Source: Oncomelania hupensis (taxonomy: Eukaryota; Mollusca; Gastropoda; Littorinimorpha; Pomatiopsidae). From it: a stretch of DNA of 64,000 nt. The notes beneath the pieces were generated by a model. The model was not told the origin of the DNA. It did no database searches and worked only from the letters and a program-made list of their open reading frames with translations. The position numbers and the translations under genes were made by a program. The DNA lies in contig CM072515.1 in assembly GCA_036898135.1 (NCBI GenBank), positions 75,487,072-75,551,071 of the forward strand. Reading direction: 5' to 3'. The stretch's first letter is position 1. Each line of letters opens with the position of its first letter. This document shows positions 1-10,934 of the stretch, one piece after another.

Positions 1-19
1 TTAGATACAAGACTTTTCA

Positions 20-115
20 GGTCACTCACCAAGTGTTTCAGTTTCCTCCCTCCCTTCAATAATGGTGTTGGATCCAGTCAATTCTTTTTTAAATCCAAAA
101 TTCAAATGTGATTTC
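20..115 (+). repeat. Degraded 3' part of a tRNA-derived SINE
   Basis: The stretch holds a cytosine-rich block (ttcctccctcccttcaa) followed by an AT-rich tail. It matches in order the body of the SINE on the minus strand near 5735-5850, including the preceding gtcac word. No tRNA-like head is present, so this is a fragment or the head has decayed. The match was made by eye and is weak at its edges. Confidence 0.4.
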
Positions 116-185
116 CTTTCCGTCTTCTCATAGCCACTGTCCTTTACACCACATGTTTAAAAAGATCAATGTGTGTTTTTTTGTG

Positions 186-435
186 TTGGCTGGAGTGTGT
201 GTAGCATGTGAACATGTATGTTGGTTGGAGTGTGTGTAGCATGTGAACATGTATGTTGGTTACAGTGTGTGTAGCATGTCAACATGTATGTTGGCTGGAG
301 TGTGTGTAGCATGTGAACATGTATGTTGGTTGGAGTGTGTGTAGCATGTGAACATGTATGTTGGTTACAGTGTGTGTAGCATGTCAACATGTATGTTGGC
401 TGGAGTGTGTGTAGCATGTCAACATGTATGTTGGT
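186..435. repeat. 35-bp minisatellite with a 105-bp higher-order period
   Basis: Seven full units start at 186, 221, 256, 291, 326, 361 and 396, and an eighth begins at 431. Three unit types differing at ggctgg, ggttgg and ggttac alternate in fixed order, giving a 105-bp higher-order period. The reading frames across it are by-products of the repeat and not genes. Confidence 0.95.
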
Positions 436-768
436 TAAAGATTACCACTCTTTGAGTCTGTTTTAGGAAGAATGCACATTTAGCATCCATTATTATAGTA
501 TCATTAATCTTCATTTATTTACCTTTTTATTTAATCGTACAATTTTTTATTACTAAAGTCTGAAGGATTGTGAAGTTTAAACCTGACAAAATTCTCACCC
601 ATAAAAAGATATATGGGTGATTCTCTAAACTCAGGCCCAAAAGTGTGACATGGACCTTAAAAAATAAAGTTTGTAATACAAAAATGAAACTAATGTATTG
701 GGAAGGCACACATTCTAAGTTACTAAATCCACTAAAACTTTCAATACAGGACTATTAGTTGGTCTTTT
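436..768. other. Unassigned AT-rich stretch with one arm of a distant inverted repeat
   Basis: No gene is visible. Positions 611-638 are matched in inverted orientation at 8833-8860 with 26 of 28 bases identical, so they could be an end of a larger element. Confidence 0.4.
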
Positions 769-782
769 ATCACGAGATGAAT

Positions 783-844
783 ACAATACAATACAAGGTT
801 ATTGCTTTAGGTCCAGCGGACTCTTCTGAGCCAAATCAGGACCA
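783..844 (-). mobile_element. RepA retroposon, short 5'-truncated copy
   Basis: About 62 bp match the tailed end of the full RepA copies at 16664, 25305 and 41670. The copy is flanked by a 14-bp direct repeat, atcacgagatgaat, at 769-782 and 845-858. In the sense (minus) direction the tail is made of acaat-type units rather than tgat-type units, as in the copy at 30590. The direct repeat makes a real insertion nearly certain. Confidence 0.9.
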
Positions 845-858
845 ATCACGAGATGAAT

Positions 859-1440
859 GGGGTCACCCAAAGCCTTCGGGCAGTTGAAGATAGGACACGA
901 AAAGTACCTTTAATATTTCATGTAAAGCACATTTAAAGAGAAATTTTTACCTTGATTGGTTGTTTTGAGTTACATCTAACATGGAGTTGATTATGTAAAG
1001 TGGAAAAGCAACTCTGATACAACTTGGGTTATATAAAATGGCTTTGTAATAAAAGAGAGTCAAGCGTTTTCGTTTGTTGTTAATTAAAGTTTTCTATGTG
1101 AGCAAAGCCTTAATGCAGACAGAAAAGAAAAAAAATTCTTATTATCAGATAAGCAACCCTAAATGTCGTTGTGCGATTTGATTTTTAAAAAAAAAGTACA
1201 ATAGTGTGTTTTTAAAAATAGTTAATAGCCGGACGGTTGAAGACTGGACACCAAGATACCGGGCAGTTGAAGACTAGACACTAAACATGGGTTTGTTGCA
1301 CATTTTTACATATAAAAACAAACTTTGTTGCATAATTATCAGTCACAATGTCATTCACACAGCAGAAAAAAACTCATAAAACATAAACAATGCATTTATT
1401 TAGTACAAAAGTTCAGGGAAAAAAAAGAAAAGAAAACATT
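859..1440. other. Unassigned AT-rich stretch with a thrice-repeated short motif
   Basis: No coding signal is seen. A motif of the type gggcagttgaagactagacac occurs at 878-898, 1231-1252 (diverged) and 1261-1281. Its role is unknown. Confidence 0.4.
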
Positions 1441-1653
1441 TCAGTCAAAAACATATTGATCTCGGCCTGAAATTGTAGGGTGTCCAAGGACACAAATTAT
1501 CTGACTGCTGTGGATCCAGGCTTGATCCTCCACAAGTGGAAATGTAAAATATCCTCCTCTGTCTCTGAGGAATCGGACATGGATATCCATTCCATCAACT
1601 TCAAGCACATGCAATACAAATAAGGGGAAAACATTGTCATTTTTCAACGTCAA
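1441..1653 (-). CDS. Short unrecognised ORF, possible exon or transposon remnant
   Basis: This open frame of 70 codons lies on the minus strand. Its composition looks protein-like: it is mixed, not low-complexity, with a central run of Arg, Asp and Gly and a C-terminus rich in Ile, His and Ser. I do not recognise a domain. No clear partner exon or splice pair is visible nearby, and it sits just outside the left inverted repeat at 1755. It may be a leftover exon of a DNA transposon, a host exon or chance. It is listed only because nothing else explains the interval. Confidence 0.2.
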   Translation of the reverse strand: MTLKNDNVFPLFVLHVLEVDGMDIHVRFLRDRGGYFTFPLVEDQAWIHSSQIICVLGHPTISGRDQYVFD

Positions 1654-2282
1654 GGCTAATTTAAAGATAATCTAATTTTAATACTAATGACATAAAAATG
1701 AATCAATAAAATGTATAATAATAGTAATAACTTTAAGTTTAAGTTCCATCTACAATTCTGCCGTGATTTGACAAAACCGAGTAAGTCCACCTAAGGTCGA
1801 AAATGAGTTTTTTGCGCCATCAAACTTGCAAGAGAATGACGCATCTTACCTGTAAAAATCAAATCCGAACTATGTTTAGATTTGGAGATATCATAGAGTA
1901 AGTCCTTGTTAAAAAACATTTAAGTGGGGGAATAAACTAACAAAACCAAGCAAGTCCACTGCGATTTTGTTTCGGCGATCCTCTGGCTGATGCTCGAGTT
2001 GGCATGATGACGTCATCTTCAATAATAAACTGACAAAAAAAAGTAAGTCCTCCCGACCAATGAGAAAGTGCCTTACGATGAAGTGGACCAGTGAGAATCC
2101 ATGTTATTGCTGCTGTGCAGTATTATTTTCCTGTGAAAAAGATGACGAAATTTCAGTCAGCAAATGACGTGTTCGGCTTTTTGAAAAAGAGTTTTCTTCA
2201 TGTACTTTCCTGCCCACCATGAAGGATCCTGTGGCTCTTCCGCCTATGCGGCAACTTCCACGAGGTGTGGAAACAAACAAAC

Positions 2283-5200
2283 TATCCTATCCTACCCTAC
2301 CCTGTCCCGTAACCCTGAGGTCGTAGGGGCACCACAGATGATCGTTTAACCAACATACTCCATCTTTCCCTGTCCTCAGCAGCCCTGATGGCTTCGCTCA
2401 GTGTCAAACCAGTCCATTCTCGAATGTTGTCCTCCCACCTCTTTTTCGGTCTCTCTCTTCTTCTACCTCCTTGCACTGTGCCTTGCAGAATAGTCTTTGC
2501 AAGGTCTGATGATCTGGTGACGTGGCCATACCATCGGAGTTTCCGTTTCTTCACCACTGTGAGCAGGTCATCGTGTTGTCCAATAGCTTGTGTGATGGTC
2601 TCTCGGACTTCGTCGTTGGTGATGTGTTGGGTATAGGAAAAGCCCAGAAGTCTTCTGTATCACCTCATCTCCATGCTTTGTATTCTTGGTTGGAGATCTG
2701 CTGTGAGGGTCAATGCTTCGCAAGCATATAGGAAGATGGAGATGACAAGGGAGCGCAGCAGTCTTACTTTGGAATGGACTGATGGTCCTGTCTTTCCAAA
2801 TGGCTTAAACCTTGTCAGTGCAGCAGTTGTTCGTGCAAACCTGGAGAGGACTTTCTGTCAGGCCCATTGTCTGATACAATGGCTCCTAAATATTTGAAGC
2901 TATGCACTGTGTTGATGGATTGACCTTGGACTTTGATGTCCGTGTTGATGCCATTGGTGTTGTTGGTCATCATTTTGGTCTTCTGTGCACTTATTTCCAT
3001 TCCATAGGCTTTGGAGGTGGTGTCATGCCTCTGTACCAGCTGTTAAAGTTCTTGTTCCTCTCCAGCCAATCCATCAATGTCATCCGCAAAACGAAGATTG
3101 GAGATTGCTCTACCCCCTATGCTGACTGTGCCTTCGTGATCTGCAAGAGCATCTGACATGATGCGCTCTAGGAAGATGTTGAAGGGTGTTGGAGAGAGTA
3201 GGCATCCTTGACGCACACCGATTGTTGTTCTGAACCAGTTTCCGATGGCGCTGTTGTGGAGGACTGCACTTGTAGCCTTGTCATACAGGCGTTTGATGGC
3301 TTCAATAATTTTAGGGCTAATATTGTATACTTTCATTGTTGCCCATAGAGCTACATGCCAGACTCAGTCAAACGTTTTCTTGAAGTCTATGAACACATGA
3401 TATAGATGTTGTTGGTGCTGTAGGTATTTCTCACAGATTATTCTGAGGTTGAAAATCTGTTCAGTGGTACTTCGCCCTGCCCTGAATCCTGCTTGTTCTT
3501 CAGCTATGATTTGTTCAGCTTGGGGTTTCAACCTGTTGAGTATTATTTTCAGGAGGACCTTGCTGGGATGGCTGATGAGGCTGACGGTGCGGTAATTTTC
3601 ACACTCCTGAAGGTTACCTTTTTTTGGGAAGAGCGATGACAAGCGACTGGGCCCATGGTATAGGCCACTCTCCACTCTGCCAGATCTTGTTACAGATAAT
3701 AGTGAGGGCATCAATCATCGCTTCTCCTCCTGCTTGTAGCAGTTCCGCGGGTATGTTGTCCACTCCCGCTGACTTACTTTTCTTTAGCGATAGCACTGCT
3801 GCCTCAACTTCTTCCCGGAGAAATGGGAGGATTTGTTCTTCTCTGTTCTCGGGACATGCTAGAACTCCATTTGGTGTATGGTTGTAAAGGTCAGAGCAGT
3901 ACTCTGTCCATCTGTCCAAGACTTCTTGTTCTTCTGTAAGGCATATGCCAGACTTGCTTTGGATCGTGGAGACTTAGGGCTGTTTGACATTTGTCAGCCG
4001 CTTTACAGTCTGGTAGGCCTTCTTGCTGTTGTTTTTGTTCAGACTGTTCTCTATTTCATGGCATTGATCTTCTATCCAGTTCTCCTTTGCTGTGCGCATG
4101 CCTTTTCGGGTATCATTGTTGATTTTTCGGTAGACATCAGCTCACTGTGAGGTGTTCTTTTTTCTTTTTTTTTTAATCTCTCTTCGTTTATCACACACAT
4201 CCAAAAGTTCAGGTGTGATCCACGGCTTTTTCTTTGGTCGGTGCTTGCCAAGGATCTCAGTGGCGGCATCCATCACGGCTGAGTTGAAGGTGGTGGTCAT
4301 GGTGTTGACATCTATTTCACCAGTCCCCAAAATGAGCAGTGGTGCAAATTTCCCTCCAATTGTGGCCTGAAATAGTTCTGCCACCTCCGGGTCTTGCAGT
4401 TTGTCCAGGTCGAACTTCAGTCTAGTGCACTTTGCTGTATTTACTCTCTTCAAGTGGAGCCGGAAAGACATCATCAAGAGATCGTGGTCACTTCCGATGT
4501 CTGCTCCTGGAAAAGTGCGTGTCCTGCCAATGTTGATGCTTAATCTGAAGCGTTTCTTGACCATGATGTAGTCTATTTGGTTGTGATGCTCCCCGCCGGG
4601 AATGTGCCATGTCCATCGTATGGAGTTTTTGTGGAGACCAAGCTTGTTTGCCAGTACCAAATTGTTGTGTCTGGCAAGCTCCAAGAATCTCAGATCCCTG
4701 TCATTTGTCTCGTTGTTACAGTGGGGTGCACATGTGTCTCCCCAGTTGTGGTGCGCATCTTGGCCAACCTTGGCATTCCAGTCGCCTTGCACTATGACTA
4801 TATCCTTCTTCGGCACTTGGTCAAGGACCGCCTGTAGATTTTCATAAAATCCTCCACTTCGCTGTCGTCATAGTCCGATGTTGTGGCATAGGCCTGGATG
4901 ATGGTGATGTTGAAAAGGGCTGCTCTCAGGGGGATGGTAATGAGTCTACTGGAGACTGGGCGGCAACCCATGACAGTGGCTAGAATGTTCTTGTGGACCA
5001 AGAATCCAACGCCGTGTTCGTTCCTTTAATTTCTAACGCTGAAATAGAGCTTGTGGCCTTTGTCGGTCGTTGTTTCACCTAGGCCTTTCCAGCGCAGTTC
5101 GCTGATGCCTAGAACGTTCCATCGATAGTGGTCCAACTCGTGGACCAGTTCTTCTAATTTTCCTTCCGCAGTTAGGGTCCTGACATTCCAGGTTTCTATG

Positions 5201-5611
5201 ACGATGTTGTTTCTCGTGCGGATCTTGCTAAATTGTCCATCAGTAGCATACTTAACACCTCCGTCCTGGTGGCCAACGGAAGGCGCGGTCCTTGAGCCGT
5301 GCGACGACCGATCCGGTATGGAATTAGTGGATAGTGTCATCATGTAGTGTGTCTTGGGCAAAAAAAGACTTGACGGTGCCCATTCCTCTCCAGGCTGTTG
5401 GCCACAGCCGAAATCCACGAATACAGTGTGGCTCGCCTTGGCCTTGAGCACGTGGTCGTTGAACCTGTAGTAACGTGAGGTTCCTCGCCCTGGCAGGTGA
5501 CTTCTGTGTAGAAGACTTTCGCCCAGTGATGCCGTGTTAACATTACCCTGTTAGTCGCCTCTTTTGACTCGCCGGGAAACGTTGGGTCTATTCTATTCTG
5601 TGCTCGAACCC
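2283..5611 (-). pseudogene. RTE-like LINE, full-length but decayed
   Basis: The copy matches the intact LINE at 19801-23135 along its whole length, from the 5' motif gggttcg through endonuclease and reverse transcriptase to the (ggata)n tail, here at 2283-2312 in reverse. Coding blocks are split by frameshifts: 5340-5672 and 5026-5451 (leader and start of the endonuclease), 4798-5001 and 4142-4816 (endonuclease, with GDWNAKVG and SDHDL motifs), 3614-3919 and 3364-3714 (fingers of the polymerase), 3043-3336 (the FADDIDGL catalytic block) and 2297-2557 (C-terminus). A 10-bp direct repeat, acaaacaaac, flanks it at 2273-2282 and 5612-5621. It no longer encodes a working protein. Confidence 0.9.
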
Positions 5612-5734
5612 ACAAACAAACAGCAACAAATATATTACAGACACACAACAAGGGCAACAAAATACAAGACATACACGTGGTGTAAAGGCAGGAAGATCGC
5701 TACAATAGAAAACTGAAAGGAAAATAGTTTTGTA

Positions 5735-5925
5735 TTTTTAAAATTAAATTGGCTGCATCTAATATTATTTTGAAGGGAGGGAGGAAACCGGAGTACCCGG
5801 AGAGAACCCTCGGTGACCCGTAAAGTCTCATAAGAATCCTAAAGTTTTGCCCCGTGCGGAGCTCGAACCCGCGACCATCGGCATTGAACACCGGCGCCTA
5901 CCCACTGCGCTACGGGCTACCCCAT
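5735..5925 (-). mobile_element. tRNA-derived SINE
   Basis: Read on the minus strand, the head at about 5850-5925 has a D-arm-like gcgc/gcgc stem and a perfect T-arm with loop ttcgagc, which doubles as an internal RNA polymerase III B box. The acceptor stem pairs poorly, and the loop in the anticodon position reads gttcaat. This is therefore a tRNA-like SINE head and not a functional tRNA. The body continues with gggttctctccgggtact and a pyrimidine-rich block, then an AT-rich tail. It lies beside the decayed RTE-like LINE within the 1755-6505 composite. Confidence 0.75.
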
Positions 5926-6834
5926 AACCATGACTCTTGCATACCAACCGAGGAATATTAAGTGAAGAATGGCTAAAAACAATAACAAACACGCACACAC
6001 ATACATACACTTTAACTGCCGCACCCACATTTTACAAAACCGAACTTATGTGACTCATCTCGTCAGACTTTTTAACAAAGAAACGGCCTATGGGACTTAC
6101 TTGGTTTGGTGAATTTTGAAAACAAGGATTTACTTAATAATAAACTGACAAAACCAAGCGGATTTGACTTACTTGTTTTTGTGAATTTTTTTAACAAGGA
6201 TTTAATTCAATAATAAACTGACAAAACCAAGTGGGTGACTTGCTTGGTTTTGTCATGTTCTCAACAAAGACCTATCTCAAGAATAATCTGACAAAACAAA
6301 GCAAGTCCACAAATAGTCTTAAAACATCAAATCTATCAAACATTTCTTTAACATTCAAGGTATGCACTCTTAAATCGAGGAATTGCATTATAATATGCCC
6401 TTAAACTTCCAGAAACGATCGCGTAATATAGCGCAACACAAAACGTCGATTTTCTCGAAAGTAGGTTTTGTGGACTTGCTCGGTTTTGTCAGTTCACGGC
6501 AGAATTCTCGAATAATGTCATAAAATATCAGAATTCACTAAAAACACCTCCATACATGAGCGTTCGAAGTAGGAAACGAAAGTACAACATGTTATGCGTA
6601 TCACATGTTCGCGTCTATCTTCGACCACACGCCCGGAATAAAAAAAATTCAATAATAATAAAACCCATCAACTTTAACTATTAAACAAAGTTTATTCATA
6701 TTCTATTGCTAACAAGAAATATAATTATCAACTTAACTGTTTATGTGTCTAGTTGAAACAGACAATCTAGCGAAAAAAACGAACCCAAAGCTTGCCCTAA
6801 ACTCGAGATTAACAAAATTTTAACTTCAAAAGAA

Positions 6835-7941
6835 CATGGTGGAGAACAACTGAATCAAGAAATCTCTGAAATCCGGCCGGGGCCCAGGGGCCAAGCCCCG
6901 GTATTCGCCCCCTGGAAGAAAATGAATGTATGCAATTTTGAAAGTAATTTAGGGTCTCTTCTGAAAGCAAAAAGCACAAAGTAAACATGAATAGAAACAC
7001 ACAAAAAATGTTTTATGCACATGTCTTTCAAAAAAGTTAAGAATCTTGATTTGTAGGCCTAACAAAGTTTGAGGTCCACCACTGTTACAAACAAACTCCA
7101 CATTTCCAATTTTACTGGGCACACGGTTGTCTATTTTTAGCTGTAAACAGGCAAGAATGTTTTATAATTTTAGAGATATATTTAGGGGTACGTTAGTAAA
7201 CACACCACATCTTAGGTATTAGTGACAAGTGACTATTAGTGACTAGTGTACGGCAAATGGAAGAAGAAGTGTATAGATTTAAATGAAATAAAATGCAAAT
7301 TGAACAGAAATAAATTCTCTTTTGTTTATCTACCATTTTCTACTTCTCTTGTCATGTCTTGTTTTTTTATTACTCCATGTGTATTAAAAAAAAGTTTTAA
7401 AAAGTCCAAACTAGCCCCCTTCTCTTCTTCACTTTTATGCCAGTCTGAAAGATCGTATGCATGCACACTACTGACACTAATTGTCTAATGTCAGTACCGA
7501 TCTCTTCCTCCGACTCCAAGTCCATTTCTCTCACTTTAATGTCTGATAAATGGAAGCCTGTAAACTCCCCTTCATCAGTTGAAGAATCCAAACCATCCAT
7601 TTTAGACACACACACAATAAAATTTGAAAAAAAAAACTAAAAAAAACGAATGCATCACAGAGAAAACTTGTGGAAATGCAGTGGAATGTTTTCCCAACAG
7701 AATAAACCAGAAGTCAATTGCCGGAAGTCTCGCAATCTTTCAAACAACGCGAGAATATAACCACATGGTTGATACGGACGCTTTTGGACGTTTTGCCTGT
7801 TTAGACCTTCGGCCGCTTTTGGCCGCTATGCCCAGTAAAGTGTAGCCCCTCAGCTTCTCACACTCGGAACAATATTTTTTTCTCGGAAATGCAAATGCCT
7901 TTCGCGGAAATCCGCGGATCCGCGGAGAATTCTCCACCCTG
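6835..7941. mobile_element. 1.1-kb DNA transposon with short inverted ends (D1), copy 1
   Basis: The interval is nearly identical over its length to 56485-57561. The ends are inverted: cagggtggagaa, here mutated to catggtggagaa, on the left and ttctccaccctg on the right. A 7-bp direct repeat, aaaagaa, flanks it at 6828-6834 and 7942-7948. Near the left is a GC-rich self-complementary block around 6876-6915, and near the right repeated tccgcgga words. No transposase domain is seen, so it is probably non-autonomous. The ends resemble the CAGGG start common in hAT elements, but the direct repeats are 6-7 bp and not the usual 8, so the superfamily is open. Confidence 0.85.
7397..7615 (-). CDS. 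Small acidic ORF carried by D1, copy 1
   Basis: The 72-codon frame begins near its N-terminus with MDGLDSSTDEGEF and is rich in Asp, Glu and Ser; it ends with a basic KVKKRRG stretch. The same frame is kept in the second D1 copy (57015-57275) with about two amino-acid changes. Conservation of an open frame in a small transposon suggests a first exon of a former transposase or a captured host exon, but the two copies may simply be young. I recognise no domain. An acidic N-terminus is common in several cut-and-paste transposases, which is only suggestive. Confidence 0.35.
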   Translation of the reverse strand: MCVSKMDGLDSSTDEGEFTGFHLSDIKVREMDLESEEEIGTDIRQLVSVVCMHTIFQTGIKVKKRRGLVWTF

Positions 7942-7948
7942 AAAAGAA

Positions 7949-9438
7949 ACCGGTTTAAAACCTAAAATTAATAAAAGATTGCAATTAAAAACAAATATTA
8001 CTAAAGACTAACATAGAAATTGTAAAAGGGACAATATTTACCTCAGAACAGTCAGTGTGCAACTGAATGTTCGGTCGAAGAATCTGTTTACACGCGGAGA
8101 CACCAAACTTAACTTTATGAATGAAGACGAAATAGGCCTAGTTCAAGTGATCTGATTTGGCGCGTTCGTGTACAATGGTTACATTGTATTACTCCGCACA
8201 GCAAAATGTTCCAAGAATTGATCATAAATTTCGAAATTTAACAAAAATTGATGTGCGTTCGAAGGCCTAAAACATGGACACTAGACATATATATGGCGAA
8301 TTTCATCAATTATTTCGCTCAGTATTTTTATTTTTTAATGAATTTAGTGGTATAATGATAGATTGAAGTTCTTTGTTCAGAGCTGTGTAAAAGTAGTCCC
8401 GTATTTACGTTGGCGACACGTTTAGTAACTCTGTAAAATTATCGTCTCTTCTGGACACCACGTCTTCGAACGCACGGTATATTACGGCAACGGTTTTAAA
8501 ATGTTGTTTATTGTTTTTTGGGGGTTTTAAAGCATAGTTTTGTTGATAAACATCTTATCTTTCAATATTTACAGCGATGGTTGTATTGGCAAGTTTAAAA
8601 GCAATGTTTAGTCCATGTCAAAAGAGTGACTATAAAATGTCACAGAACGAACCCCCAAAACAAGCCATATTTTGGTAAATTTAAATATAACACAAATTCA
8701 ACAAACAATATAAAACAACACAGGCTTTAGAAAATATTTCTTTATTCTTTCATAATTGCTACAAAACAAACACTAATTAGAATCTTTAACGGTTTTTGGT
8801 TGTTTCAATCTCAAACTAGGTCACCAGCTGCTGGGCCTTAGTTTGGAGAATCACCCATATCCCTGCCACTACTAGAACTGAACCCTTGTTGACTGGCACA
8901 CATGCATGTAATTTAGCTTAGAGCCTATCCTATATTTTAGGTCTAAAAAGGTGCAACTGTACAGCAGCTAAGCTACAATCACAATATAGGTAACAACATG
9001 ACAATTATTGCTAAGTATAAAACACTAATATGTGAGTAATATACTTACTGTATCTCTTTGTGTCACTGTCAGGCTCTGTCTTCACTTTACACAATTCTGC
9101 ATTATGTGACTCCTGAAATCAATTATGAGAATATAATACTGTACAACAACTATCAGTACATTTAGAGTACAGTACCAAACAGTTCATGTGTTGAAGATTT
9201 GTAGGAGAGTTGTGATAAAAACGAACACCAAAACACCTAAACTAGAATATTTCGTGTAAATTGTTACACTTCATCAGCTACACACAAACAAAACGAAAAG
9301 AACACGATGGGAAAAAATGTGTAGGAGAGATAAGAAACTCGATTATTACCTCAGGCTCCATTGGATATATATTATCTCTATCTTCACCAACACTGTTTTT
9401 GTGTCCGATGGCCTACTGCTTTCTGTAACAAACAAATC
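7949..9438. other. Unassigned AT-rich stretch
   Basis: No gene longer than about 60 codons is convincing. The inverted partner of 611-638 lies at 8833-8860. Nothing else was recognised. Confidence 0.4.
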
Positions 9439-9454
9439 ACCAAAAAAAGCACAT

Positions 9455-9541
9455 TGATTGATTGATTTATTGTTGCTTTAGGTCCAGCGGACTCTTCCGA
9501 GCCAAATCAGGACCGGACAACCCCCGATCCGCATAAAAGAT
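9455..9541 (-). mobile_element. RepA retroposon, 5'-truncated copy
   Basis: The copy keeps the (tgat)n tail and the conserved 3' core and stops at the word cataaaagat. Flanking sequences accaaaaaaagcacat (9439-9454) and accaaaagcacat (9542-9554) are a direct repeat that differs only in the length of an A run. Confidence 0.9.
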
Positions 9542-9554
9542 ACCAAAAGCACAT

Positions 9555-10623
9555 CATGGGTGAGTGCCAGAGTGGATTATAAAACTGAACACTTGCTGTC
9601 ATTCACATCAAAATGTAGCAGGGTGGAGTACTGTTCCTATTATTTGAAACAATCTTCCTCACACACCACTCACATTCACTAAACCTCAAAACATACCACA
9701 CACTGATTCACCCACAAAAATGTTGGAGAAATGGAAATAATAAAATAATTAAAAACAACAACAAATATTGAATTTAAACTGATAAGTTATATGGTTTATT
9801 TATCTCTCTTCCAGGATGGAAAGACTTTGAAAATACAATACACACAATTCACAAATATTATGTACACTTATTCTACAGCCATTCATTGATTCAATATACA
9901 CACTACCTTCAAAATATCAACTTCAAGCCTAAACTCTAATGCTATTCCTAAACCTAACTACTACATTACTAGTACTTGCACTGCCCTAATACATTCCTAA
10001 TAAATATCCACAAAAAAAATATTACCAGCTCACTAAATAACTTCAATACTGGCAAAACCTGCAAACCTAGCCCAGAAATGCCCCACAAATAATTAACACC
10101 TGCAACTAACTACTAAACCTAACAGTAACACCGTTAAGACTAACCAAAGGCCCACTGATACTGTGCACCGGTTTCCACCACTTCAATAAGAGCAACATAC
10201 ACAATCCATAAATAGCTACATTTATCTTTTATAAATACACCATAATTAACAAAAACAGTCAAAATATAACAACAATAATGTCATAAAGTACAATGTAAAA
10301 TTAATAAAAAACCAAACTGACAACAGACTTGTACTTGTAGTCAACATTCACAATTTCATCACAGCATTACTACAAAAACAAAATAAACCATGCACCGGTT
10401 ATATTATCATCCAATATCAGCAGTGCACAATATTACCTATCAATCCCCCTATCCGCTATTTAAAACCACAAAACATTTTTAGAACTAGAAGAAACATTTC
10501 TTAAACTTTTGGCAATATCCAGATCTATATACTTCCCTCAAACTTGTAACAGCGGAGCCCAAAGTCTTTTGGCTTTTTTTTTCTTCAGTTCTTTACCTTC
10601 CATTAACGGAAAGTAAGCCATAT
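9555..10623. other. Unassigned AT-rich stretch
   Basis: No open frame of note and no clear repeat were recognised. It ends at the (taa)-rich tail of the L2-like LINE. Confidence 0.4.
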
Positions 10624-10934
10624 AATATAATAATAATGGACATTTATATAGCGCTATTACTTGTCTTTTTATAGACAAGCGCATAGCGCTTTACATGAAA
10701 GGAAAGAAACAAACATGAAACAACTTACAATATTGCATTAGAAATTATACAATGAGAAAAAAAAAATAAAAATAAAATAAAATAAAATAAAATAAAACCA
10801 AACACACAAAATCAAACAAAATACATAAAAAGTTAACTTTCTGCAAACAAGTCATCACAATCACAGCAAATCCACAAGCATAGCCAAAAGCAGAACAAAT
10901 ATGAGCTGCGGCTAGGGTCTATAGAATGAAGGAT
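10624..10934 (-). other. 3' untranslated region and tail of the L2-like LINE
   Basis: Read on the minus strand, the region contains gcgctatataaatgtccat followed by a short (att)n tail, plus an internal pair agacaagt/acaagcgc-type hairpin. A gcgctatataa 3' terminus with a trinucleotide tail is characteristic of L2-type LINEs and of the SINEs they mobilise. An A-rich (aaaat)n run lies at about 10757-10797. Confidence 0.75.

Larger units (their letters stand above)
1755..6505. mobile_element. Composite element bounded by 36-bp inverted repeats
   Basis: Positions 1755-1790 and 6470-6505 are inverted copies with 33 of 36 bases matching. The flanks between these ends and the inner insertions carry many copies, in both orientations, of a word close to tgacaaaaccaagcaagtcc, near 1768, 1935, 2030, 6095, 6146, 6168, 6215, 6237, 6288 and 6470. 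Without the RTE-like LINE (2283-5611) the host element would be about 1.4 kb. No transposase is seen. This fits a non-autonomous DNA transposon with subterminal repeats, but a target-site duplication could not be fixed, so the outer limits are provisional. Confidence 0.5.

Noticed and set aside
5850..5925. Possible functional tRNA gene on the minus strand
   Set aside because: The acceptor stem pairs poorly, the anticodon loop is atypical, and a SINE body follows directly.
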